Assembly: GCF_032854445.1 (NCBI RefSeq)
Contig: NC_088302.1
Coordinates: forward strand, 30,413,979 to 30,473,978
Direction: 5' to 3'
DNA from: Liolophura sinensis
Taxonomy: Eukaryota; Mollusca; Polyplacophora; Chitonida; Chitonidae
DNA: 60,000 bases
Notes under the pieces: model-generated
What the model was told of the DNA's origin: nothing
The model's input: the letters and a program-made list of their open reading frames with translations, nothing else
The model's database searches: none
Shown here: positions 36,114 to 47,858 of the stretch, piece by piece
Numbering within the stretch: position 1 is the first letter of the stretch
Layout: each line of letters begins with the position of its first letter
Translations under genes and position numbers: made by a program

Positions 36114-37013
36114 AGCACACTAATGCCCGGCAACTAAAACTTGCTTAAGGGTGATGCAACAACTTTGCCCTAGTTACCTGAGAATTTTTACAATAATCAT
36201 GTGTCTGGATGTCCATACGATTTGTGATGTGTGCTAAGCTTTCAGTTTGTTTCCAAACCAGTATATATTATAAAAATATAGTTGAAAATGTTCATGACTG
36301 TGGGTGGAGACTCATTTCTCTTGATGTCTATCGTGCACTGTATTCTCAGCTCTTTTTTTTTTTTTTCAATGTAATTATTTTTGCGTTTGATATTTATAGA
36401 GTGATCTGACGCCTTAATCTCAGCTATAAACAGAAGTCAGGCTAAATCCATGTACCTTTATAAATAATCTGCTCTAAGCTTGAGGAAGCCCTGTAGAGGC
36501 ATTAGCGGTTCAACACCTTGTTCTGAGTATTAAGACTTGTTTACCCAAACTTTCTCACCGCCCTGCTGTACATAATGTATTGAGTGACCCCTCCCTTGTC
36601 TACCCATGTCCTCACCCTGTTAGTGTTATAATATAGTGTATTGACAGCTCGTCAACATGTGACTACACATACTATATATGTATACATATATGTGTGTCGT
36701 ATGGCCCAGATACTTGTATCACTGACTGCCAAATACTGACACACCCCCCTTTTGTATATAAACATCTGGGTTACATATATACAGGAGGGAGGGGGTGATT
36801 CACAAGGTGGACATGGATTTACAAGTGAGTGTGGTCAGTCAAGTGTAAGCAACTATCAAATACTACTGAAGAGTGACCATTTGAACCTCAGTTTGCTTGA
36901 CTCTTATTGCAACCGATTAATGGTGATACTGCATTTGTTGAAGTGATCTCATCCAGAAGGTGCATGTACAATGGTATTCCATAGGTTTGCTGTTTTTACA
37001 TGTGTACAAATCT

Positions 37014-37051
<38 letters not shown>

Positions 37052-37609
37052 TCTAGATTGTATTTAGTGCACATGTTAATCCAACTTCATATCAACTTTA
37101 GACCATCACTTCCATGAATTTTGGAAGAAATACAAAATCATGATTTAAGACATTTTTAAATGCACTTTGTTTGCTACATGTATCGATCGTTTGAATGAAA
37201 GGAATCAAAAAAAATAGGAAGACATCCACAGAATTTTGTTATTTGCCTATTTTATTGCCCAGATCATCGACTGTATTAAATTAATGCTAAAAAAAAAAAC
37301 CCAAAAAAACAAAACAGTCAATCATAATTAACATGTTTTTTTTGGAAACATGTCCCATTTCGTCAGCATGAACAAGTGATATTTGTGCATCCTACACGTA
37401 CTGCAGCTGTTATGTAGTCATGTTCAGGTTGTAAATATTGATGGTTTTATGCGGCAGACTTTCAACATACGCTATATGCTGTTTGTATGCTGTTGTGTGA
37501 CTGTACTTATGAGTCCCATCACGCCACGATGAATGTAATGTGGTAATTGTGTGTTTGTATATGTCATGCCAGAGAATGCTGTGTTTCGCCTAATGTTTAG
37601 GGAGTCCTC
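36114..37609. other. CRACD-like intron 3, with (TA)n at 37018-37046
   Basis: Contains T-runs near 36353 and a TA microsatellite. The ORF at 36752-36946 has exon-like ends but the wrong length for the gene's phase. Confidence 0.5.
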
Positions 37610-38330
37610 AACGAGACACATTTTGCTTGATGCTGATTGATCCACCATATAGGACCACTTTAAAGTTTTTTTGGCAGAATTTGATTTAATGTCTTAACAG
37701 TGTTGCCATCAAATGTATCATTTTAAGGTCTTCGGGTGATTCTAAAAAGTGCATTTTTACATATTGAACTTCAGGCAAAATACACTCTGTGTTCCACTAA
37801 AGTGTGAAAATACAGGATACAATAGAGAAATTATTGGATGCATCATATAACATGTCTTCAGTATTTATTTTGTTGGATATTTTGACAAATTGTATCATTA
37901 ATTCTTACGTTTTATGGTTTACGAAGTGGCGTTAAATTGTTACAATGTATGATGCAAACAGGGAATTTTTGTATGTCCAATTCTGATGAGAAATTTTAAG
38001 GTTTTAAATTTCATATTTTAAGTTACCTGCAACACAGAAAATGTGTTGTCACATCATATGCTATATGTTGATTTTGAACAACAACAGCTTTGAGTTTGAA
38101 GAGATTGTGATGACACTCAGGAAAGGCATTGGTAATTCTAATCATTCCAAAACAAATTACTGCACATCAGCTTAAGTTAAGCATTTTTCAGGTGACACGT
38201 TTTTCTTGATTATGATTGATTCCTCTACATAATAGGGTAACTTAAAGAGTTTTTTGTGAAGTTTGATTAAATTTCTTATCCAAAAAATATAAATGGTGGC
38301 ATCAAATTTATCATTTTACGGCTTTTTATG
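37610..38330. repeat. Diverged duplication of about 135 bp, 570 bp apart
   Basis: 37617-37740 and about 38190-38325 share the order of ACAC.TTTT.CTTGAT, GATTGATCC, AAAG.GTTTTTT, TTTGATT, CATCAAAT.TATCATTTTA.GG.TTT with many substitutions. The sequence between is also A/T-rich. Confidence 0.55.
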
Positions 38331-38456
38331 TGTCCCACATACCAAACTTTAGTTGAAATAAGGAAGTTGGGTGTTCTTTCTTGTGGGTTTAACATTGTAT
38401 TGAAAATTAGTTCTGTGTCTTATTTTGCCGAAGTGGCATTAAGCCATAATCATGCG

Positions 38457-38478
38457 TTCATTCATTCATTCATTCACA
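38457..38478. repeat. (ATTC)n microsatellite
   Basis: About five copies of the tetranucleotide. Confidence 0.85.
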
Positions 38479-39338
38479 GTTTTTTTTTAACCACATCCTG
38501 GTGGTGTCACCTTGTACCAGACCAATCAGAGCTGTGATATTTACTGTGCTGCCTCACTGTAATAACATGTCAAGTATATTAATCAGAAGATCCTTTGTGC
38601 ATTATGAAAGATTTGAAATGCTGATTCAGGAGAAACTTCCTGGATGTACATGTTTTGTTATAGTTGTGTCAATGGTATGTTATGCTAAGTGGACAAAAGA
38701 CACATGTATGAGTAATAAGACCTTCAGATACAACATATGAAAAGACATGGGTCATCTGTGGCGATGTTAATTGCCATCTTGAGCAGTCTTTTTGGTGATA
38801 GGCAACTAAGCCCTCGGCTACTTGTAGTTACGACTACATGTCTGTGGTGTCACCAAAACCTGATAACAGTCGTACATTGTTTACAATTACTGGCATGTGT
38901 TTACTAATAGACTCAGATAGATTCCTCAATAGAATAAAACATATCTAAGCATAACATCTAGCCATTGTAGTAACCATTATTAAGACCTTATACTACCATG
39001 GCGAACATTGCTTTGCCAGATGATAATGGTGTCTGTCTTCTTTCCTACAGAAAGCTGGTAACTGTGAGTTATTTTTAATCTCGTAATTATTTACTGGCGG
39101 GTGGGATTGTGGTATAGCATTGTCTTTCTGATTATATGTCAGTTGTGATGTTTACGGTGCACCATGAGCACTACATTTATGGGACGGTTTCACTTAGAGT
39201 CGTAAGATTCACGTTTTGTCTCAGCCTCCAGAGCAGAAACTTACAGAAAACGAGTGGCGTCACTTTAGAATAATGGCTTACTTGTATTTCTGCCCATGTT
39301 GTCTGATGTGTTGGATATTTTTTCAAAATTTATTTTAG

Positions 39339-39464
39339 AATTTCAAATCTGAGCTTGCCACTAAACTCAAGAAGAGACAGTCTTTCCATTCTGATGATGA
39401 TGGTCTTCCAAAGAGCCCTGTGTCCTCCTTCACCACTGCTGATGTTATTATGGGTGGCCTTAAG
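39339..39464 (+). CDS. CRACD: CRACD-like coding exon 4 (SDDDGLPKSP motif, residues 128-169)
   Basis: The acceptor is AAATTTATTTTAG and the donor GTAATC. It is exactly 42 codons in phase 0 at both ends, so it joins exon 3 directly. It begins NFKSELATKLKKRQSF and then has HSDDDGLPKSP. Vertebrate CRACDL has SSEDDGLPRSPP in the same order after its DSIF exon. The Ser-acidic cluster is a plausible casein kinase 2 target (inference). It is followed at once by the 103-bp tandem array of the intron. Confidence 0.88.
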
Positions 39465-39502
39465 GTAATCAGCCACAACCTGCATGTCTGTGTGCTTTAT
39501 TT

Positions 39503-40327
39503 GTGTCGTACAGGTGATAATGCATGTGGCAGTAATTGTGTTCTGTGTCCAGGTAAAGCTATCCCTCCATCAGTGTTCTCTGGTGTGTGAGCTTAACACC
39601 CTTACCTGTTGTACAGGTGATAGTGCATGCTGTAGTCATTGTGTTCTATGTCCAGGTAAAGCTATCCCTCCATCAGTGTTCTCTGGTGTGTGAGCTTAAC
39701 ACCCTTACATGTTGTACAGGTGATAATGCATGTGGCAGTAATTGTGTTCTATGTCCAGGTAAAGTTATCCCTACATCATTGTTCTCTGGTGTGTGAGCTT
39801 AACACCCTTACATGTTGTACAGGTGATAATGCAAGCTTTAGTCATTGTGTTCTATGTCCAGGTAAAGCTATCCCTACATCATTGTTCTCTGGTGTGTGAG
39901 CTTAACACCCTTACATGTTGTACAGGTGATAATGCATGTGGCAGTAATTGTGTTCTATGTCCAGGTAAAGTTATCCCTACATCATTGTTCTCTGGTGTGT
40001 GAGCTTAACACCCTTACATGTTGTACAGGTGATAATGCAAGCTTTAGTCATTGTGTTCTATGTCCAGGTAAAGCTATCCCTACATCATTGTTCTCTGGTG
40101 TGTGAGCTTAACACCCTTACATGTTGTACAGGTGATAATGCATGTTGTAGTCATTGTGTCCTATGTCCAGGTAAAGCTATCCCTACATTAGTGTTCGCTG
40201 GTGTGTGAGCTTAACACCCTTACATGTTGTACAGGTGATAATGCATGTGGCAGTCATTGTGCTCCACATCCAGGTAAAGCTATCTCTGTGTTCTCTGGTC
40301 TGTGAGCTAATAACTCTCCTGTACAGG
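39503..40327. repeat. 103-bp minisatellite, eight full copies with paired splice-like sites
   Basis: The segment GTGATAATGCATGTGGCAGT begins at 39514, 39617, 39720, 39823, 39926, 40029, 40132 and 40235, exactly 103 bp apart, with a partial ninth at about 40326. Copies 3-4 and 5-6 form an almost identical 206-bp dimer pair. Every unit has TGTACAG|GTGATA and, 39 nt later, GTCCAG|GTAAAG (CATCCAG in copy 8). The seven overlapping 69-codon ORFs are shadows of the repeat. Confidence 0.95.
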
Positions 40328-41870
40328 TGATGCGTGGTGTAATTTCATGTTTTTGTGCTTACAAACTAATCCCTTGGCTTCTGTTTTGAGCACTTGTTCC
40401 TGAATCAACCTGAAGTCATTTTTATGTTTATCAGTATACATGTACTTCTTTTAGTGACTTTGTTCCCATAATAGACTACATGTATGTATATTTTATTGAA
40501 ATATAAAGAGCAAGCTATTCATCGAAATGTGCTTTGAGTTTTATCAGTTGTGGCAGCTCGTTGTGTGATCTCTCAAGCATGATATGGTTGTGTGTGTGTG
40601 TTTTGTTTTTTTTTTAGCATTTTGCATATGTGAAACATTACATACTTATGGAGGATTATTTTAAGAGCAGCTTCCTTGGAACAGTCAATGAGGTTTTGTA
40701 ATTTTCAGATCCAAAATCATTAAATTAGAGTTTTTTAAGCTTATTAGGTACATCTATAATTGGAACTGTTAGAGCAGGCTTTGAGTACAAGAGTAGGTTA
40801 TGAGCTTGGCTGAACACAGAAGATACATGTAAACATCACAGGTAGGAATGATCATGGGAATTCAGCTAAATAATGAAACACCATTGCACAGTTTGATGCT
40901 GAAAGAGACGCGTGTAGTAGAGTGGTTTTTTAAGAGTATCCAATTGGATGTATCGTTTAGGGGTAACGGTTAGAACGGAACCGTCTGCTGTTGTGGCATG
41001 AAATGTACATCAGCAGAACAAAGGCAGTGGCAAATGGAAGCCTGCCGTGCAGTAAGCCATCACAATCGTGCGCTAGAGAGCTATCATGTTAAGAACCCTG
41101 GGGTGAAGAGAAATGAACATCAATTTCCTTGTGAGGTTAGGGAAACACCATATTATATGTGTTTGTAACTGAGATGGTGGTGTTTATATTTTTCCTCTGT
41201 GGGTTGATTGACGTTGTTCTATTTTTGTACAAAATGCAATTGAATTTGTTTGTACGTTTCCCCTTAGAGTTGATTGATGTTGCATTTAAAAACTAAGATA
41301 AATTCAAGAAATCGGTTTGTGTTTTTCACAATGTTCTGGGAAAATGGGTTTCAGTTTTACCATTGAAAATGCCATTTTCTAATCCTTGTCTGCAGTGAAA
41401 TCTCTTGGGTTTTTTTTTTCTTTTTGTAAATTTGCGATTTTGGAGAAGACCTCTTTTGTCTGCTTCCATCAGTAGACTACTCCTGTTTTCTTTGAAGTGA
41501 GAGGTTGTGATTGTAAAGGGCTGTGTTATCTGTCGTTAGCTATCTGAGCTCGTTATTAAGCCTCCACAATGACCAGTAATCAACCCCCTACTGGACTGTG
41601 GTTTTCTGTAGGGACAACCTGATGGTATTATCAGAGGGACTGAAGCCCTACACAAAGCTTCGTCCTCGAACAATATGGCGCTGTACGGCCAGAAATAACG
41701 TGGTCGGTTGTAGCTTCTCAGGGGGAAAGCGGTTTCCAATGACATCTCTGTGATCAGGGAATATTGATCCTGGGAGGGTATCGGGTATCAGATTGCCCTG
41801 AGTCCAGACTCTCTTCTCTAGTGTCTTCACACCAAGGTATTCATGTGGCTGTACTGTGTTTGGGCGTACC
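40328..41870. other. CRACD-like intron 4, nothing recognised
   Basis: AT-rich intron DNA; short ORFs on both strands at 41536-41878 have no identifiable domain. Confidence 0.5.
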
Positions 41871-41880
41871 TTTTCCACAG

Positions 41881-42160
41881 TGTATTTGGGTGTATCGCTT
41901 CAGGAGTGTATTTGGGTGTATCGCTTTAGGAGTGTATTTGGGTGCATCGCTTCAGGAGTGTATTTGGGTGTGCTACTTCAATAGTGTGTTTGGCTGTACC
42001 GCTTCAGGAGTGTGTTTGGGTGTACCGCCTCCGAAGTGTGTTTGGCTGTGCTTCTTCAGGAATGTGTTGGTGGGTGTGCTGCTTCACAAGTGTGTTTGGG
42101 TGTACTGCTGCAGGAGTGTGATGGTGGGTGTATAGCTTTAGGTCTGTGTTTGGGTGTATG
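41881..42160. repeat. 26-bp minisatellite, about 10-11 copies
   Basis: Units TGTATTTGGGTGTATCGCTT plus CAGGAG repeat at 41881, 41907, 41933 and onward, becoming diverged and partly 29 bp toward the right (TGTGTTGGTGGGTGTGCTGC). The overlapping ORFs on both strands are artefacts. Confidence 0.9.
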
Positions 42161-44062
42161 TATTCAGTCACAGATAGGTACACAAGTTGGTACTGCTCTG
42201 GTATTGAATGGTAATGCCGTGGGTATTTTCCGTCTTGGAGGAATACATAGCTCCATACTTCATGCAACACCAAATCTCATAGCTTCTTCAGTGGTGACCA
42301 TTTGGGGTAAGTACAACTAGCCCAAATGCGCGCATAGTAAAGTAAATCAATAGATGCTGTAAAGTAGAGTAATACCCATTGCTTTGTATTGTTGATTGTA
42401 CGTATAAATCCTGTATGCACATTGCCATTTGGCTGGGGTACAGTTGTGATACTTACATACTTAAGTATGGGTGTGGCATATATTGTGGATTCTGGGAATC
42501 GGATATTATACAAATTCAAAACTTACCAATTTCAAGCGAATTTAATGAATTGGGTCATCGTGAGACTCTTTTAGCTATGTCATGTTTGTACCGGGGATCT
42601 ATATGGAGTATTTTTCACGTGGAATCAGGGCAACCATCCAGTACCCTAAAGTACCACAATGCAGTTGAGTCGACAATTTCCTGTTGAAGTCGAATGACGT
42701 ACGGTATATAAATGAGAGACACCCATTATCAGTGTGTAGTAAAGAGCTCAATAGGAAACTGTCTTACTACTTCAGGTGATGCATCAGTAATTATGCAGTT
42801 TAATGCTGTTCCTGTTGTATATTTCCTGTTTTGCTTTGATGATCAAAAGAACACAAACTCATGTGGGCAGAAGTATCATTTTAGAGTTTGGCTACAATGA
42901 GTCGGCTTTGTGAAATAAATTCTTTCATCACAAAAGCTGATACTTTTCTCGACTTTTTTCTTTAGACCTATTCATGACAGATTGGACTAGAGCTGTCATG
43001 TTATGCTTATCATCTCGCAGATCTGTCCGGGAAAAATCTGACTGCTGGCCTGTCATCAGTTTCTGCTTGATTTGCACTGTGTGTGCGAGAGCTGTAACAT
43101 GTTGGATTAGGTGCAAGACTATCATCTCATGTTCCATGTCTACATGGTATCAGATGTAATCTACTTGATTAAACATGCAAGGAAGGTGTGCTCACTGTTT
43201 CACCCAATGGCTAGTAAATAAAAACAATAGCGGAAAACCTAAACTCACAGTTTTAATAATGGAGTAAATGCGCACACAGCATGAAAACATGACTCATCGT
43301 ATCAGTTTTGTCTTTCCTGACAGCTGCAGTTTGGAATCAGGTAAAACTTCTGCCAGTTGGCAAATCATGATTATTGTTCCTTCTCACTGAATGTAACTAT
43401 CGGGCTTTAGGTTTTTAGTTAAGCTGAGTGCAGACCTGACACATTTAGATTCTGTTAATAGCTTATACTCTGGCTCTACGTGCAGGAATATAGAGATAAA
43501 TGCATACTGTGAGTTTCAGCATTTTCAGTGATGTATTGTGTTTTACGGAGATATTTTACAAAACATGTGTGTACAAGCAAGAGAATTCTAAGGAATTCAA
43601 AATCTCGGACTACACTGCCCAATCATCCGTCTTCAGTAGGCCTGTCTAAGAATACTCAGTGAATCAGTATGGATGTTTGTCTGAATATAGAGGTCACATG
43701 TTTGTGCGTATAAATTGGTTGGTGGTACTGACCCAAATGTTATTGATCCAGAAGGTCATTGACCGGACACAGGGACCGTTGCCCCAAGATACTCCCAAAT
43801 TGCATCTTATTTTAAATGTATAATAGGAATATAAATAATAAATATAATAATAATAATTTATTATATAATAATAAAATAATATAATAAATGCATAGGAGCC
43901 TTGAAGTATGCAAAATACCAGGCAGCTTTTAAATATTTTTATTCATGGAAATAATCACGTTTTAATCAAAAAGGAATTATTTTTGTTATCAACTTAAAAA
44001 CTGACTTAAAATGCCAGTAAGTTCATGGACATAGTATGAAAATGCTCATGAAATCACTGTTA
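42161..44062. other. CRACD-like intron 4; AT-rich block at 43825-43890
   Basis: Several short overlapping ORFs (42379-42687, 42974-43159) without recognisable features, and a cluster of AATAAT/ATAATA near 43825-43890. Confidence 0.5.
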
Positions 44063-44234
44063 AATACATAACTTTAAATTTAGGCTAGAATCAAAGAAAT
44101 CAAAGTTACCAAGTAGCTTGAATGCATAACTTTAAATTTAGGCTAGAATCAAAGAAATCAAAGTTACCAAGTAGCTTGAATACATAACTTTAAATTTAGG
44201 CTAGAATCAAAGAAATCAATGTTACCAAGTCAGC
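44063..44234. repeat. 58-bp tandem repeat, nearly three copies
   Basis: CATAACTTTAAATTTAGGCT recurs at 44067, 44125 and 44183 with very few differences. Confidence 0.93.
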
Positions 44235-45403
44235 CAGCATGAAAACAGCTACAAAGTATAGAATGTTCGTACTTCAATCTGTATTTTATCAAATGAAATA
44301 TCAAAGAACAAGAAATTTAATTAGAAGGTTTTGGGTTTTTTTTTTATAACAGCATTTGCTGTTAACAATTAATTAACAGTACCAGTTGTACCTGGTTATC
44401 TGCCTAAAGACCCCAGATAATGATAATATGTCGTAGATGTTGAGTAGAGATTTGAAAGGAGGGAAGCAAGGCTGAAAATGCATACGGTACCCGTCATTTG
44501 TCAAACTTTGTGGTTTTTGTTGTTATCACTAGACAACTGAATAATTACTGTATGCCCTTGACCTTTTCAAGCTGAGTGCAGAATTGGCCAAATGTTCCAT
44601 ACATTGTAATCAGGTGAACAATAATGGTGTAACAGGTAAATACAGGTATAAAACAAACATCATCTCTCTCCTAAAGCATCAGGAAGTAATAAGCTTGGTA
44701 ATAAAAAAAAATAATGTAGGGTTTTCTTCAAGAACAAATACATGGTAAGTAAATTTTTCAAAAACGGTAATATTGTGTGGAATGTTATAATGTAGTAGGC
44801 TCATTTTACATGTGACAGCCGATAAAAAGACTCCTATCCTTTGTTAACTTCATATATACATATTTCCAAACCACAGTTGTTTAACAGACATCCTAGCACA
44901 GGTGTTGTTCTGTACATGCATTACACATAATGATAATTACTTATGCACATTTTCTCATTAGTATTACCTGTGATGCAATGTATGTGACATATACAACTGC
45001 CTGTAGACGATTAAAAGCTTAACATTTGTCATTCAAACATTTTCATAAACTATTAGCATTGTCTTAGTACATGTACATGCAGAACTGCTTATCTCACAGT
45101 TAGTAAAATCTGTTCCACCAGTGAAAGCCAGAAACCAGTTAAAAGCAAGTCGCGTTTTTTTTAATATATTTGCTTTTCTGGTCAATACGGTGTTGACTTA
45201 TTATAAGAGTTTCATATAGAAGGACCCATTGTGTTTCCATCATCAGCACCAAGTCTGATAGCAGTGTCTGTTATTCACTCTGCCATGATTTGCATGTTTT
45301 GAGGTTCCAAAAAACCTTGTGGTACTTCTGCCTTATGCTGATTAAATTACGTAAACATTGTGTTCAGTTTTGAAGTGACGCAATCTAGTGAGTGCTTTTA
45401 TTA
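44235..45403. other. CRACD-like intron 4, nothing recognised
   Basis: AT-rich sequence with no ORF of note. Confidence 0.5.
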
Positions 45404-45625
45404 CAGCAAATCTTAAACCTTTTTGACCGTCTAATTCAATTTTTGTTTTTTTTAGCGGAATTTATGTATAGACTTATGAAAATGACGCTAAAATGATTTG
45501 TTAGTGTCACTAAAGATGCAAGTTTTCTTAAACTGGACAAATTATTTCTCTACAACCCATAGATCTCTCCGAATGTTTCAAAATATTGGTTGCAAATGGT
45601 GGTTGAAAATGTTGAAAAATTAGGG
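45404..45625. mobile_element. MITE, subfamily 2
   Basis: It begins with AAATCTTAAACCTTTTTGAC and ends GGTTGAAAATGTTGAAAAAT then TAGGG. The interior GTCACTAAAGATGCAAGTTT and GAATGTTTCAAAATATTGGT matches the copy at 22185. Confidence 0.78.
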
Positions 45626-45839
45626 TGAATGAGTTTGTTATGGCTGGCTGTGTATTATTAGAACTACCTGTATGTCTAAACATACTGTTTGAAAAAGGTT
45701 ATACAAATGCATAAATTAATCCGCATACAACTCCATATAGCCCTTGTAAGATTATGCTGCTCAGTGTTACAGGAATTTTTTTTCACTACATGTAGTTTGT
45801 AAACCTTAGTGTTGAACCGGCAGTCTTAACCCTTGTCAT

Positions 45840-46140
45840 TGTATTTTAACTGAATGTACAGCGTACCTGTGTTTAACAAGTAGAGTCTAATGTGGAGAGC
45901 AGGTAATTAACACAGGTAATAGTGCGCTCAGGGTTTGATTAGCGCAGTATCAGGTGCTGATTGGAAAAGGTGCTCATACAACACAGGTGCTGCTCTACCT
46001 GGGCAGGTATGCTGCTGATTGCAATAAACGACTTCAGGTAGTTATAGGACATGTACAGGTGGACGTTGAAACTGAACCGTTACATGTATACCATACTCAC
46101 AGCCTAGCTGGCAAGGTAAACAATGCATGGAGGAAGTTAA
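45840..46140. other. CAGGT-rich stretch in intron 4
   Basis: At least ten CAGGT(A/G) motifs occur without a fixed spacing (for example at 45900, 45914 and 45951). It may be a worn minisatellite. It lies just before the candidate microexon at 46224. Confidence 0.45.
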
Positions 46141-46223
46141 GGTGAGCTAACATTGCTATTTTCATTTCCTTTCTTTTCTTCTATTATTCATATATTTGCC
46201 TTAGAACGTGTTTCTTTGCACAG

Positions 46224-46259
46224 GCCATTGTATCTGGAGGTCTCTCGGCACTTTTCAAG
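46224..46259 (+). CDS. Candidate 12-codon cassette exon of the CRACD-like gene
   Basis: A long pyrimidine-rich run (46164-46223) ends in TTTCTTTGCACAG, and 36 nt later there is a donor AAG|GTATAAG. The exon is open, in phase 0 at both ends, and would add AIVSGGLSALFK between residues 169 and 170 without changing the frame. I see no vertebrate counterpart. It could be an alternatively spliced microexon or a chance pairing of sites. Confidence 0.35.
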
Positions 46260-47777
46260 GTATAAGATGACATGTACCTGGCCAGGCTCCACGTGAAATA
46301 TTTGAACATATTCCGTTTTTCCTTATGCTGCTTTGTATATTACTTTGTGTGTCACACTGTTTTGAGATCTATGAAGGGAAAACTACTAAAGTTTCACGGG
46401 GATAGAAATGTGGATTTGAATTGGTATGTATTTGAATTGTTACATTTTGGGAAAAGATGGTAAAGCCTATTGTCAGTTTCTTCGTTTGTTTTCCTACTTT
46501 TTAATTGAAAAAAAAAAGAAATGTTCAGATATCTACTACGAGCAGAGCTTATAAACAAAGGTCAAATCCTCACTCTTTATGTCATGAAAGGTGCTGGTAC
46601 TGTTTAAGTTTAACCAGCATATGTAGTAAGTAATGGAACATACATCAGTATTAAACTTATTTATACTTATTTTATCTACCGGTAGTACCTGTTGAGTTTT
46701 ATGGCTGTCATTGACAATCTAATTACATATCGGAATGTGTGGAGTTCTATTTTTTGATGTGCATATTTCATGCTCTGTCTGTCGAAATCGTACGTGGTAC
46801 GTCCTATGCTTTAGGACCTACCAAGTATAGGTCAGAGAAAAGAACGTGTGGTCAGGTTAAGTACAATATCGTGCTTTTAGTGCTGGTCTGAATATTAGTG
46901 TTGTTGTGTGTGATTCTTTTAATAATTACATGTATGATAACATCTTAACATTTGGATGTTTATAAAATGAGGAAAAACGGCATGAGCTAAATTCTTAGTT
47001 ATTAATTAACATTAGTTATTAATCATCAGAGAATCACAGAATAGTTGGAATGGTATTTCAGGAATGTAGTTTTAATGCCGTGTTTAAAATTGTCAGTTAC
47101 CCACATGAATTTTGATATTAAAGGATGATGCGCTGTAATCGGATAATTTTACAGAAGTGAAAGTGTATTCTCCATGAAAATGTAGCACAAGTCTTCACCC
47201 TGTTTGTTTAAGAAGACAAGTTTGAAAATGTGACCACTTAATGCCTGAATAATTAGTTTTCTGAAGATCAAGGCTCAGAATAATTGTGAATTTGAATATG
47301 AGCATATGTATACGCATGCTAATATTTCACACATTAAAACGCTTGCGATCAGTTGACAACCTTCAATGTAAGTGCTGGTATGAGTGAAATATTATTGAGT
47401 ATGACATAAAACACCAGTGTGATAAATAAATGGTATTATCAATATATGTACACTTGCTGTGTCTGATTTAGAGCTGTAGATTTGTGCATTTCCACTGTAC
47501 TGGTATGAAGTATTGTTTGTGTGGCCTGATGCAGAAATGGTAGTTGGTCTATATAGTCAAGAAGATTACCATTTTTCACGTCTGATGAAGTAGTAGTCAT
47601 TAGGGCAGGACATCTACAGGTAGCCTGGCCAAAGTCTCCATTGATCCATAGAGGTACTTTAATAGTACCCTGACATCTAACTACAGCTAAGGCTGGGTGT
47701 GGTCAAACTGTCACAATATTCTGGCCATATTCTGGCTGCCAGAAGCCGTGGTGCCCACAAATATACAGTATTGCCAG
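46260..47777. other. CRACD-like intron 4, with a degraded SINE near 47380-47430
   Basis: GTGAAATATTATTGAGTATG then ACATAAAACACCAGTGTGAT is a worn family-A 3' end. Nothing else was recognised. Confidence 0.5.
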
Positions 47778-47858
47778 TCCAGTCGAACTAGTTATGACCA
47801 GTCTGGCAGTAGTAAGGCAAAAAAAGAAAGTAATCTACTCAAAAAATGGAAGGTGAAG
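47778..47858 (+). CDS. Candidate 27-codon cassette exon of the CRACD-like gene
   Basis: Between ATTGCCAG (ending 47777) and the strong donor AAG|GTATGT lies an open 81-nt stretch in phase 0 at both ends. It encodes a Ser-rich then Lys-rich peptide containing SGSSKAKKESNLLKKWKVK. A shorter version starting at 47802 (57 nt) is also in phase 0. Its composition resembles the flanking exons and not the AT-rich intron. The acceptor pyrimidine tract is weak, so it remains a candidate. Confidence 0.35.

Noticed and set aside
36783-36822. Gly-rich exon-like stretch ending at GTGAGT
   Set aside because: 40 nt long, so it shifts the frame; the acceptor lacks a pyrimidine tract.
39051-39063. 13-nt microexon between CTACAG and GTGAGT just before exon 4
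   Set aside because: Its length is not a multiple of three and would break the phase-0 junction between exons 3 and 4, which fits the family without it.
39484-40208. Cys-rich 69-codon ORFs as a secreted peptide family
   Set aside because: Each is the same 103-bp repeat read in one frame, overlapping its neighbour; no signal peptide or independent start.
42292-42306. 15-nt microexon between TTCTTCAG and GTAAGT
   Set aside because: It contains an in-frame TGA in phase 0.
41881-42320. Overlapping ORFs as a Cys/Val-rich protein
   Set aside because: Product of the 26-bp minisatellite in three frames on both strands.
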